Shown: one piece after another, positions 51,463-60,332 of the stretch | Layout: every line of letters starts with the position of its first letter | Numbering within the stretch: position 1 is the first letter of the stretch | Translations under genes and position numbers: made by a program | The notes under the pieces: generated by a model | Seen by the model: only the letters and a program-made list of their open reading frames with translations | What the model was told of the DNA's origin: nothing | Database searches by the model: none | Assembly: GCF_017254835.1 (NCBI RefSeq) | Contig: NZ_JAFKCW010000005.1 | Span: forward strand, 124,001 to 188,000 | Direction: 5' to 3' | Source: Algoriphagus aestuariicola | GTDB lineage: Bacteria; Bacteroidota; Bacteroidia; Cytophagales; Cyclobacteriaceae | DNA: 64,000 nucleotides

Positions 51463-52821
51463 TTAATTGTTTGAGGACCTTCCAGTGCTTGATGTCCGAC
51501 TGGAGGAAGAAGAGCTTTTTCGTTCCGGTGCAGTTGATTTGCCAGATGAGGAAGGTCTGGTCGGTTGACTTCTGCTGGGTTGGGACATCTGGCTCCTTGA
51601 TGGTTCAGACTTTCTCACTTGAGGCGAAGTCGTCCGAGCTGGGGCTTGGCTTGGGCGTGACTGTTGTACTGTGCCACGGGGCGGTGCGCTTTGCTGAGTC
51701 CTTGACGCTTCTTTTTTCACTTCAGTAGACCGGGATGGAGACATTTCCCTACTACCCGAATTTTGGGTACGAGAAGGAGCCGAGGTTGTGCTTCGGTTTT
51801 GTGTATTGTTTGGCATCGGAGTTACCACCGGTTTCTGGCTGCCGGATTTGACGCTTGGGCTTTCCGATCTGCCAGGAGATGGGTTTCTCGTTGCGGCGCC
51901 TGAACTTTGACCTACTCTGCTCGGCGTATTCTGTACAGATCTGCCGCCAGAAGACGAAGCTGGTGAAGTACTTCGGGATGGAGAAGAACTATTGAGCTCT
52001 CGATTGGATCTGGCGGTCTTTGCCTCTGCTGCATCGATGACTCTGGATGGCCTTATGTCATTCGTTCTACCCCGACTATTTTGTACGTCGGGCCGGTAGA
52101 GGGTAACAGAGTTTCTGGATACTGCGGCTCTGCCGGGAGCATTTGTAGCTTGTACATTGTAGATCTGAACCGGATTTCTAGTGACTCTTTCCACTTCTCT
52201 TCGCTGAGGTCCACCTACGTAGTTGTGGTTGTTATACACCACGGTATTGTTGATGATAGTGGTGTTGTTGTATATTTTTACTTTGGTTTTGTGGGGAGCG
52301 TAGTACCGATACGCGTAGTGGTGATGGATGCGGTGGTTGGGAATAAATACCCAGTGGAAACTGGGGATGTTTACACTCACTTGGATGGATACACCTGGCC
52401 CCAGAGGAGCCCAGCCGTAGTATCCCCCGCCACTTCGCCAGTTGACCCAAGCAGGTCCCCAGTCATAGCCGGGGATCCAAGCCCAGCTCTGGAAATAGTC
52501 GTCGAAGTACCAGCGTCCGTAGTGGAATGGTGCCCAACCCCAGTCATAATAGGATACCCAAGTATTGCCGTATTCGGTCATTACCCAGTGTCCCTCGGTG
52601 CCGTAGGGATGAAAATCGCCGCGGACTGCTGGGAGCCAGATGTAGCCGTATCGGGCATCTTTTACCCAGTCTCCGTAGGGCGAAAGTTCATCATAGAAAA
52701 CTTGAAAGCCTATGGCAGGCTGTTTTTTTGCTTCTGCCTGTGAAGGTTTAAACATCGCCACCAATAGGGCAAGGCCTAGTAGGAGAGATCCGAAGATGCG
52801 AGTGATAAAGCGCGTGTTCAT
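51463..52821 (-). CDS. DUF6600-like YXWGW-rich exported protein
   Basis: This 452-residue exported protein has a signal peptide (about 1-31, SQAEA). Residues about 38-180 form a Trp/Tyr/Gly-rich repeat region (LSPYGDWVKDARYGYIWLP, GNTWVSYYDWGWAPFHYG, WGPAWVNWRSGGGYYGWAP), typical of DUF6600/YXWGW proteins. After a short Tyr/Asn-rich stretch the last ~200 residues are low-complexity, rich in Ser, Arg, Pro, Thr and Gln (disordered, basic). Function is not known; such proteins may bind polysaccharide or be envelope structural parts. A terminator follows. Confidence 0.82.
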   Translation of the reverse strand: MNTRFITRIFGSLLLGLALLVAMFKPSQAEAKKQPAIGFQVFYDELSPYGDWVKDARYGYIWLPAVRGDFHPYGTEGHWVMTEYGNTWVSYYDWGWAPFHYGRWYFDDYFQSWAWIPGYDWGPAWVNWRSGGGYYGWAPLGPGVSIQVSVNIPSFHWVFIPNHRIHHHYAYRYYAPHKTKVKIYNNTTIINNTVVYNNHNYVGGPQRREVERVTRNPVQIYNVQATNAPGRAAVSRNSVTLYRPDVQNSRGRTNDIRPSRVIDAAEAKTARSNRELNSSSPSRSTSPASSSGGRSVQNTPSRVGQSSGAATRNPSPGRSESPSVKSGSQKPVVTPMPNNTQNRSTTSAPSRTQNSGSREMSPSRSTEVKKEASRTQQSAPPRGTVQQSRPSQAPARTTSPQVRKSEPSRSQMSQPSRSQPTRPSSSGKSTAPERKSSSSSSRTSSTGRSSNN

Positions 52822-53264
52822 GGTGTTTTGTGGTTTAGCTTGTGGTAGTTAGCCTGGCGGTTGGGGTGTTTTGGTCTTACGGTAATTTTGAAGCTGGGTT
52901 TATTACATGGGCTTTTGGTTTTATAGATGAAGAATCAGTCTGATAGGTTGCATTACCTCTTTCGAAAATCGAGCCAGTTTTTAAAAAATATTTTTCAACT
53001 GGAGTGTATCGTTTCTACATTTTGGCAAAAAATCATCTAAAATATTTATACTTAAATGAAAAAAAAGGATTTCTAAATACGATGCCGAATTAATTTTCTT
53101 AAACTCAGTTTCACAATCAGAAAAAACGCAGTGAGAAGATTTGGTCTTTCCCTAATTTTTCAAGGACGGAAAAGGAGATTTTTTTTCGTAGTGCAAGTTT
53201 CTGTTTACAGTGGAATTAATAGATTGGTTAGTAAATTAGGCGGAGCAGATTATTTAAACTTAGA
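52822..53264. other. 443-bp AT-rich intergenic region
   Basis: This is a divergent gap between the DUF6600-like and the TMTC-like genes. It is strongly AT-rich, with several A and T runs around 52980-53180, and must carry both promoters, but no box matching TAnnTTTG with good spacing and no palindrome or RNA gene was seen. Confidence 0.4.
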
Positions 53265-55634
53265 ATGGTAGAAAAAAACGGTATTTGGATACTGGTTATT
53301 GCTTTTTTTGGTGCTGCTCTATATTTCCAGACCGTCCCCTACGGCTACTCTGGTGATGACGGGATCTACTCGTATTTCAACTGGGCGACCCAGAAAGGCT
53401 TAAGCGAGACTTGGGCACTTTTTACGAATGGCTCGATGAATTTCCTCTCCATCGAACCGGTCAACTCCGGGACGTACCGGCCCTTTACACTCCTGACCTT
53501 TGCCTTGGAGCACGACATTTTTGGAGAATTCGACGCCAGCCACGGGCACCTGATTAATGTGCTGCTGTATTTTCTCTGTCTCATGGTGGTAGGATTTTTT
53601 TTGAAGAAGATCTGCGTCTTAGGTAGGCTCCCGGCTTGGATTGGATTGCTCGCGCTGGCCTTGTTTGCGGCACACCCTGTCCATACCGAAGTAGTCGCGT
53701 CGGTCAAGAGCCGGGACACGCTGCTTGCGGCACTATTCGGTTTTGGCGCTTTATTCGTCTGGATCGAGGGACAGCAGAAAAAAGACATCAAATTGGAAGT
53801 GCTTGCCGGTTTTCTTTTCTTTTTGGCCTTGCTGTCCAAAGAGGAAGCTTTGCCACTATTGGCCGTCGCCGGATTCGTGTCTTGGTTTTTTCTGAACAAA
53901 AGCCCAAAGCAAGCATTGTTTTCAACCGGTTCTCTCTTCGTACCGACGCTATTATACCTATTGATCCGAGGTATGGTACTCGATCCGTCGTCGAGCACCT
54001 ATAGTACCTACCTCAACAGTGTGCTATACGGGACTGATTCAGGCGGGCGACTGGCCACCAATCTATTTATCTATCTGGAATACCTGAAGCTACTTTTTTT
54101 TCCCCATCCGCTGTCGTGGGATTATTCTTTCAGCCAGGTTACTGTCAAAACATTGACGGACCCGTTCGTGCTTTTTAGCCTGCTGGTGTTTGCAGGTTTG
54201 TTTTATGCCGCCTATCGTGGCCTAAAAACCAAAAGCGTTTGGTCCTTTTGGCTGATCTTCTACTTTGCCTGCTTTTCGATCTTTGCCAATCTGAGCTCGT
54301 CGTTGACGATCGGATCCAATGTTGGCGAACGCTTTTTGTTTGTGCCTTCGCTTGCGTTTTGTGTATTGCTTGTGGTTGGGGTCTATCAGTTGTGGAAACG
54401 CGTGGAGGAGCCAAAGAAGGCCGTTTTCTCACTGCTCGTTATAGCTCCCATTTTGTTTGCGTACAGTTGGAAGACTTGGGATCGATCAAAGGTTTGGGAA
54501 AGCAACATGACGCTCTCCCGATCCGGAGTCATCGATGCCCCGAGGAGCTGGCGTACCCACATGATGTATGCGGAGGAGCTGAGGCTGCAAGGGAAGGAAC
54601 TGGAAAAGACTTCTCCAGAGTCCGCCAAGGCTTTTTTTGCGGAGGCTGTCCAAGAGTACGATGCCAGTCTGGCAATTTTGGGTAGCAATAATCCCGTCCC
54701 AAGATACCTAAGTACACTTGCCGAGGCGCTGCTGGGATATGGGGATCAGAAAAGGGCAGAGGCGGTATTACGTCAGTCAATCAAAGTTGCCCCCAAAATC
54801 TACTACGCATGGTTTAAGCTGGGAATGCTCAGCTACGAAAAGGGCGAATACGCGGAAGCCGTATCGATGTATCTGAAAGCACTGGAGGCTGAAAAGCCGG
54901 ACCTGTTTGCCACCTACAAAAATCTCGGACTGAGTTATATGAAGATGCAGCGTTACCCAGAGGCTTTACTTGCTGTTGAGAAAGCTCTGGCGGAGAAGGC
55001 GGAGCCTGAACTGAAAAAAACATTGGTATTCCTCTACACCCAGATTGGGGATCTGGATAAGGCAAGCCAATTCAATATTTCAGATTCCCTACAAGTGGAT
55101 GTGAATCAATTCGCATTTCAAATGGCCATGACTGCTGGTACAGAGGCTTTTAACAAGAAGGATTTTCCCGCGGCGGTCAAAAGTTTCCGCGAGGCAGAGC
55201 CGGACTTTGAGCAGTATGGAGGCATTGAAAAATACCCAAAGTACCACTTGGCGTATGGCAGGGCCTTATTGGAGATCCGGGATACACTGGCGGCAAAGGC
55301 TGAGTTTTTGAAGGCCTTTGCGGCAGACCGTAACGACGCGGTCGTCTCCACCAACTTGGGGGTGATTTACTTTGCCAGGGAGAAAAACTACCCCAAGGCA
55401 GAAGAATATTTCAGATATGCGGTGCAAGCTGGGCCGGAAGATCCGCTGATGGCCCGCATCAATTTAGGCTCTGCGCTGCTTGCCCAAAGAAAAGAGCGCG
55501 AGGCAATCACTGTGCTGGAGGATGCGCTGAACTATGGCTCCAACAAATCGATCTATCAGAATCTTTACCTCCTGCATAAGGCTACCGGAAACCAGGAAAA
55601 GATGGCCTACTATCAAAAGTTCCTCAATCCCTAG
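53265..55634 (+). CDS. TMTC-like membrane protein with C-terminal TPR repeats
   Basis: This 789-residue protein has an N-terminal half with about 10 membrane spans (1-395) and a C-terminal TPR half (about 430-785). In the first loop the acidic pair is in YSGDDGIYSYF, and the segment FAAHPVHTEVVASVKSRDTLLAALF matches the conserved HPVHTE...R-D-LLAALF motif of TMTC-type GT-C mannosyltransferases (eukaryotic TMTC1-4). TPRs include YYAWFKLGMLSYEKGEYAEAVSMYLKALE. It could transfer a sugar to exported proteins or be a transport scaffold; Bacteroidota do glycosylate exported proteins. No glycosylation neighbour is seen. Confidence 0.82.
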   Translation: MVEKNGIWILVIAFFGAALYFQTVPYGYSGDDGIYSYFNWATQKGLSETWALFTNGSMNFLSIEPVNSGTYRPFTLLTFALEHDIFGEFDASHGHLINVLLYFLCLMVVGFFLKKICVLGRLPAWIGLLALALFAAHPVHTEVVASVKSRDTLLAALFGFGALFVWIEGQQKKDIKLEVLAGFLFFLALLSKEEALPLLAVAGFVSWFFLNKSPKQALFSTGSLFVPTLLYLLIRGMVLDPSSSTYSTYLNSVLYGTDSGGRLATNLFIYLEYLKLLFFPHPLSWDYSFSQVTVKTLTDPFVLFSLLVFAGLFYAAYRGLKTKSVWSFWLIFYFACFSIFANLSSSLTIGSNVGERFLFVPSLAFCVLLVVGVYQLWKRVEEPKKAVFSLLVIAPILFAYSWKTWDRSKVWESNMTLSRSGVIDAPRSWRTHMMYAEELRLQGKELEKTSPESAKAFFAEAVQEYDASLAILGSNNPVPRYLSTLAEALLGYGDQKRAEAVLRQSIKVAPKIYYAWFKLGMLSYEKGEYAEAVSMYLKALEAEKPDLFATYKNLGLSYMKMQRYPEALLAVEKALAEKAEPELKKTLVFLYTQIGDLDKASQFNISDSLQVDVNQFAFQMAMTAGTEAFNKKDFPAAVKSFREAEPDFEQYGGIEKYPKYHLAYGRALLEIRDTLAAKAEFLKAFAADRNDAVVSTNLGVIYFAREKNYPKAEEYFRYAVQAGPEDPLMARINLGSALLAQRKEREAITVLEDALNYGSNKSIYQNLYLLHKATGNQEKMAYYQKFLNP

Positions 55635-55686
55635 AGAGATCGTATGAAAAGTAAATCAGCGGAATCGACAAAAGTCGTGAGCTTGC

Positions 55687-56580
55687 TCAATCGCACTTTT
55701 CCGTCTGGCTGGCATAGTGTCGCTCCTCATTGATGTAGAGTTCTTCGTCGACAAATTTTAGATTTGCCACGAAGGGAGCGAGGCCTTTTTTCTCGAAAGT
55801 CAAGGTCAGCGTGGCTTGGGAATTATTTCCCTCCACCGCCCACGAACCCTTCATGCCTCCTTTGTAGTCTGGATTGGTGTCTTTCATCATTCCCTTTTTG
55901 GAAATCTGCGCACGGAAACTACCATCCTCGCAAAGCGTCACCTTGGTCTGTTGCTTTCCGCCTGTGAATCCTTCAAAAGCGATCAGGAGTTTACCCGATA
56001 GAAATTCTTTCCAGTCAAAGCCCTCATAAGGGTCTATTTCTCTGGGCGTGGACAAGACAGCGGTTTTGAGAAGTTTTAGTGCAGCTTGTGAGGAGGCTTC
56101 TGCATTTGACTCCTCCGAAATTGCCAAAACCGTAATGCAAGCCTCTCCGCAGCGGGTAGCTGCAAAAGCACGATAGTTTTTTGGTGGAAGGTAGTTGCCA
56201 ACTGCTTCTGCATGGGAGTATAGCAGATCCCCTTCGATGGTGGGATCAGTGGCTTTTAGCGTGACGGTTTCGGATACGCTCACACCAGATTTCCAAGACT
56301 CGGCAAGTTGGCTGAGATCTATTTTTTCCCTCCCAAAGACAAAAATCTCCCCGAAGGTGCCAGACGTGGAGTTGAGCAGAAAAACTTCCGTTTCCCTGGG
56401 AAGTACCCCTACCCAGCCTTGGGGTATCAGTCCGCTAAATCCATATCGAGGGGTATAAATCGAATCGCCCGCATTATACATCTTGCCTGGTTGGATGCGG
56501 TTTTTGAGATTTTGGGCGGAGAGAATCTGGGGATATGTCAGCATCCCAAGTAAAAAAGCAAGCACAAGCGTCCGGCACAT
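55687..56580 (-). CDS. Exported hypothetical protein
   Basis: This 297-residue exported protein has a signal peptide (about 1-23, ILSAQN). No family is recognised. Two parts are visible: a PsbP-like or DUF1795-like N-terminal segment (IYTPRYGFSGLIPQGWVGVLP, typical of wound-up beta-sandwich proteins) and a C-terminal lipocalin-like segment that reads KQQTKVTLCEDGSFRAQISKK. The ATG at 56580 starts the signal peptide. It is convergent with the TMTC-like gene, 52 bases apart. Confidence 0.65.
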   Translation of the reverse strand: MCRTLVLAFLLGMLTYPQILSAQNLKNRIQPGKMYNAGDSIYTPRYGFSGLIPQGWVGVLPRETEVFLLNSTSGTFGEIFVFGREKIDLSQLAESWKSGVSVSETVTLKATDPTIEGDLLYSHAEAVGNYLPPKNYRAFAATRCGEACITVLAISEESNAEASSQAALKLLKTAVLSTPREIDPYEGFDWKEFLSGKLLIAFEGFTGGKQQTKVTLCEDGSFRAQISKKGMMKDTNPDYKGGMKGSWAVEGNNSQATLTLTFEKKGLAPFVANLKFVDEELYINEERHYASQTEKCD

Positions 56581-56667
56581 AGGGTTCAATTAGAAGGTTG
56601 ACTATAAGTTAACAGAAAGAAGCTTTGCGAAAAACCGTCGGCGAAATTGTTTTTAAAGGACTTTGAT

Positions 56668-57867
56668 TCAATACTTTCTTTTGAAAATCCCCGAAAGCGG
56701 CACTGCCGTTATTCCATGGAGAAAAATGCTCAACAACACAGTGAGCGTGATGATGCTGACCATGTCTTCGTATCCTACTGTTCCCAATTCGATAATAACC
56801 ATCAGCATGTACAGCACAGACGCAATTCCCCTAGGTCCAAACCAGCCGATGAACCAAATGGTTTTTTGGTTCAGGCCTGACTTGTAGAGGCTGATTGCGG
56901 CTGGGACCATCCGGATCACCGTAAGGCTGAGCAGTGCATAAGCAAGCATCTTCCAATTCCAGAGGGGGTAGGAAATGGGAATTAGCAACATTCCGAACAG
57001 AAGGAAAATAAACAGGATCATGATCTGGCTTCCGGCTTCGCCAAACTCCTTCATCCGCTCGCGGACATGTTCATTTTGGGTACCCAAAAGCATTCCTGCC
57101 ACATAGGCGGCGATGAAGCCATTTCCCCCCAAGTGCTCCGCTCCTGAAAACGCCAGCACTGCAATGGAAACCGATGCCAGCATTTGGTAGATAGGAGTGA
57201 TCATGCCTTTTCGGAAGGCGATTTCCACAAGCTTGCCTCCGAGCCATCCGATCAGTCCGCCGATCAACGGGCCAAAGACAAATTGTTTGGCGACGAAAGC
57301 CAGCCAATACTGGCTGTCAAAGCCCTCGCCTGCCGATCCCGATAGTAGAGCAATGCAGACTAGGATAGGAGGAAGGCCTATTCCGTCGTTCAATCCGCTT
57401 TCCACATTGATCGTCTGTCGGATTCGGCGCGGCACCTGCTCACCTGTCACGACGGCTTGGCCCAATGCGGCATCCGTGGGAGATAGGATAAAAGCCATGA
57501 GGATGAGCGTGAGCGGCCTGATCTCGGGAAACATTACGATAGCCAAATACGCCCCCAAAATCATGGTGAGCGGTAGGCCAAAGGTCAAAAGCCGGAAAGG
57601 CAATGCTCGGTCCTGTTTCAGGCTTTTTAGATCTATCGTGGAGCCGTCGATAAACAGGACCAAAAGCAGCGTGAACTCCATCAAAGGCTTTACAAAGTTG
57701 GCCTTGGGGCCTTCCTGCAGCAGTTCTAAGTCAAAAAAACTCACCAGGAGGCCAATGACTACAAAAACCATCGGAGCTGTGACAACGGAGTTTTCAGCTT
57801 TTCTGGAAAACAATCCATAGCCTAAGATCAAAAGCGCCATGAAAACAACTATTGGGTGATCATGCAT
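56668..57867 (-). CDS. CPA1-family cation/proton antiporter
   Basis: This 399-residue inner-membrane protein has about 11-12 spans, FSPTD-like ILSPTDAALGQAVV and ESGLNDGIGLPP (with the ND motif characteristic of electroneutral CPA1 exchangers). FGPRGIASVLYMLMV is the C-terminal conserved segment. It exchanges Na+ or K+ for H+. The C-terminal cytoplasmic domain is short (no RCK domain). It appears to be a single-gene transcript. Confidence 0.9.
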   Translation of the reverse strand: MHDHPIVVFMALLILGYGLFSRKAENSVVTAPMVFVVIGLLVSFFDLELLQEGPKANFVKPLMEFTLLLVLFIDGSTIDLKSLKQDRALPFRLLTFGLPLTMILGAYLAIVMFPEIRPLTLILMAFILSPTDAALGQAVVTGEQVPRRIRQTINVESGLNDGIGLPPILVCIALLSGSAGEGFDSQYWLAFVAKQFVFGPLIGGLIGWLGGKLVEIAFRKGMITPIYQMLASVSIAVLAFSGAEHLGGNGFIAAYVAGMLLGTQNEHVRERMKEFGEAGSQIMILFIFLLFGMLLIPISYPLWNWKMLAYALLSLTVIRMVPAAISLYKSGLNQKTIWFIGWFGPRGIASVLYMLMVIIELGTVGYEDMVSIITLTVLLSIFLHGITAVPLSGIFKRKY

Positions 57868-57964
57868 AAAGGCGGCAGTTGCAGATATTTAAAGCTTTAA
57901 TGTATGAAAAACTGAAATAAAAACACTTTTGCCGCTGCGAGTCAACAAGATATTGGTATCGAGG

Positions 57965-58969
57965 CTAGAAGACGCGCTCTTTAACCAGTTTGCCCAATAC
58001 CCAGTTGGCTCGGGCGCCGGAGATGCCGGTACTTGGGCAAAGCCCCCTTCCGAGAAGCTCGTCGACGATGCTGTGGATTAGCGGCTGCTGGATATGCTTT
58101 GGAAGCTCAAATTGCAAAAGCTGGGGATCTTCGCCGTCTCGTATCAAAGTGAATTCGCCTTTTCCGAAGGTCGCGAAGCGGATCTGGCCTCTGCTTCCCT
58201 CGATGATGGTCTCGTCTATTTCGGCGGATTTGGAGGATGTGAAGCACCAATTGCCAGAGCCGAGGACTTCGTTTTCAAAGGCAAAGCTCCCGACAACAAT
58301 GTCTTCTACAGCATAGGCTTTAGCCTGGTTGCCGGAGTAGCCGGATGCGTGGGTGACTTTTCCGAAAAAGAAATCCAACAGATCAAGCTGGTGCGAAGCT
58401 AGATCAAAGAAGTATCCACCGCCAGCGATCTCTGGCACTACCCGCCAGTTGTTTTCCAACTTGGTGATGATCTCTGGCTCCACAATTTGACGCATGTTGA
58501 CATGGACGCTTCGGATCTCGCCAATCTCGCCCGCTTCCATGAGCTCTTTTATTTTGACGAAATGGGGAAGCGCCCTGCGATAGTATGCCACAAACAGCGG
58601 AACACCCGATTTTTCGCAACTGTCTATCATCTGGAGGCATTCGCCATGGCTGCGGGCCATGGGTTTTTCTACATATACTGGCTTGCCAGCCGCCGCTGCC
58701 ATACGGGTGAGTTCCAGATGGGCGTTGGGTGGGGTAGCGATGTAGATGGCATTGACCTCGGGGTCATCAATCAGGGCCTGTGCATCCGTGTACCATTTAT
58801 TTACCACATGCCGAAGTGCATAATCTTTTACTTTGGCTTCATCGCGCCGCATGACGGCCACGAGACGGCTATTCGGAACCAGGTTCATAGCCGGTGCGGA
58901 CTTGACTTCACAGACATTTCCTACCCCCAAAATGCCCCATCGGACTTCGTTGTCAGAAAAATTTTTCAT
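57965..58969 (-). CDS. Gfo/Idh/MocA-family oxidoreductase (cytosolic)
   Basis: This 334-residue NAD(P)-dependent oxidoreductase has a Rossmann motif WGILGVGNVCEVKSAP and catalytic-type lysine in VYVEKPMARSHGE. The C-terminal sandwich includes GGYFFDLASHQLDLLDFFFG with the conserved His. No signal peptide is present when the ATG at 58969 is used. The substrate is probably a sugar or polyol. It is downstream of the zinc alcohol dehydrogenase gene but separated by a terminator. Confidence 0.88.
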   Translation of the reverse strand: MKNFSDNEVRWGILGVGNVCEVKSAPAMNLVPNSRLVAVMRRDEAKVKDYALRHVVNKWYTDAQALIDDPEVNAIYIATPPNAHLELTRMAAAAGKPVYVEKPMARSHGECLQMIDSCEKSGVPLFVAYYRRALPHFVKIKELMEAGEIGEIRSVHVNMRQIVEPEIITKLENNWRVVPEIAGGGYFFDLASHQLDLLDFFFGKVTHASGYSGNQAKAYAVEDIVVGSFAFENEVLGSGNWCFTSSKSAEIDETIIEGSRGQIRFATFGKGEFTLIRDGEDPQLLQFELPKHIQQPLIHSIVDELLGRGLCPSTGISGARANWVLGKLVKERVF

Positions 58970-59010
58970 TTCGGAAAATAGAAAAGATTTGGGGCTTTGG
59001 CCAACTCCAA

Positions 59011-59041
59011 AAAGAAAAAGCCCCTGGGATATCTTGGGGCT
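59011..59041 (-). terminator. Terminator of the zinc alcohol dehydrogenase gene
   Basis: On the minus strand an AGCCCC / GGGGCT stem (59036-59041 and 59019-59024) is followed by a T-rich run. It lies 54 bases past the stop of the dehydrogenase gene. Confidence 0.8.
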
Positions 59042-59094
59042 GGAATGCATTTGATCTTGTGCGAAACGGAGGAAGTAGGGAAGACTGCAATGCG

Positions 59095-60135
59095 CTAGAA
59101 GCGGGTAATCATCTGCATCCCATTTTCCTGAAAGGAGTTCATGGAAATAAGCGCGTCCACGGCCTCGTAAAGCTGGATCCGACGTCCAATCAGTTTTTCT
59201 GGAAAGAGCTTTCCCTGTAAGATCATCTGCATCATCTCAGGATAAGCATGTGCCTGCATGCCATGGCTGCCAAGAATTTCAAGTTCTTTCGCGATGACCA
59301 GATGCATGGGGATGGGAGGGTCGCTTTCCTTTCCGGCCATTAGGCCTATTTGGACATGCTTGCCTCTTTTGCGCAAACAGGCTATGGAGTTGTAGCAGGT
59401 GACTTTGCTTCCAAGTGCGTCAAGAGAAACATGGGCACCCCCACCGGTGACTTCCAAAATAGCCTCAGAAACTTCCCGGAATGATTGTGCATTTAGGGTG
59501 TGGTGTGCGCCGGCAGCCCGCGCGAGCTGTAGCTTTTCTTCAGAGATGTCGACACCGATTACGTTTGCGCCCAAGGCCGAGGCGATCATGATGGACGAAA
59601 GTCCTACACCTCCACATCCATGTACAGCGACCCATTGTCCTCCAGTGACTTTTCCTTGCGCGACTACTGCCCGGAAGGAAGTGGCAAACCTGCAGCCTAA
59701 GCTGGCGGCAGATTCGAAACTCACCGAATCCGGTAGTCTGACCAGATTGATATCCGCGCGATGCACAGCGACGTATTCTGCGAAGGAGCCCCAATGGGTA
59801 AATCCCGGTTGGAATTGCTTGTCGCAGATCTGCTGATTCCCACTTTGGCAGGTAGGGCATGTGCCGCACGCACACACGAAAGGAACGGTGACTCGATCTC
59901 CGGCTCTCCAATTTTTCACCCCTTTCCCTACTTGCTGGATTATTCCTGCAAATTCATGCCCGGGAACATGCGGAAGTCGGATGTCAGGATCATGCCCCAT
60001 CCAGCCATGCCAGTCACTTCTGCAAACCCCCGTGGCTTTCACCTCGATCACGACTCCATTTTCGGGAGGAATCGGATCAAGTACAGTCTGTATAATGGGT
60101 TTTTCTTGAAAAGATTCAACAACCAAAGCTTTCAT
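59095..60135 (-). CDS. Zinc-dependent alcohol dehydrogenase (MDR family)
   Basis: This 346-residue dehydrogenase has catalytic zinc ligands C38 ([11 protein letters not shown]) and H60-E61 (PGHEFAG). Structural zinc cysteines C90, C93, C96 and C104 are in [17 protein letters not shown] (plus an extra C88). The NAD(P) motif is [15 protein letters not shown]. It oxidises alcohols or reduces aldehydes; the substrate is not evident. It is monocistronic with its own terminator; the Gfo/Idh oxidoreductase gene follows. Confidence 0.92.
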   Translation of the reverse strand: MKALVVESFQEKPIIQTVLDPIPPENGVVIEVKATGVCRSDWHGWMGHDPDIRLPHVPGHEFAGIIQQVGKGVKNWRAGDRVTVPFVCACGTCPTCQSGNQQICDKQFQPGFTHWGSFAEYVAVHRADINLVRLPDSVSFESAASLGCRFATSFRAVVAQGKVTGGQWVAVHGCGGVGLSSIMIASALGANVIGVDISEEKLQLARAAGAHHTLNAQSFREVSEAILEVTGGGAHVSLDALGSKVTCYNSIACLRKRGKHVQIGLMAGKESDPPIPMHLVIAKELEILGSHGMQAHAYPEMMQMILQGKLFPEKLIGRRIQLYEAVDALISMNSFQENGMQMITRF

Positions 60136-60332
60136 TTGAAGGGTTTTAAGCGAACAGGAATTTATGGAAGTGTAGGCGGATATTTTTCAATTTTCCTAGA
60201 CAAACTGAAGGTCTACCTCGGTCTTGAGTATCGAGAATTTGCTTCAAGCGAACATTGCCAAGGAATTTGTCCCAAAACACCTGTGGGGAAACTACTCCCA
60301 CTTCCTATCTTTCTACTCAATTTTCGTCCATT

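Noticed and set aside
52081-52743. 220-codon plus-strand frame opposite the DUF6600-like gene
   Set aside because: It mirrors the repetitive codons of the real gene and has no recognisable features.
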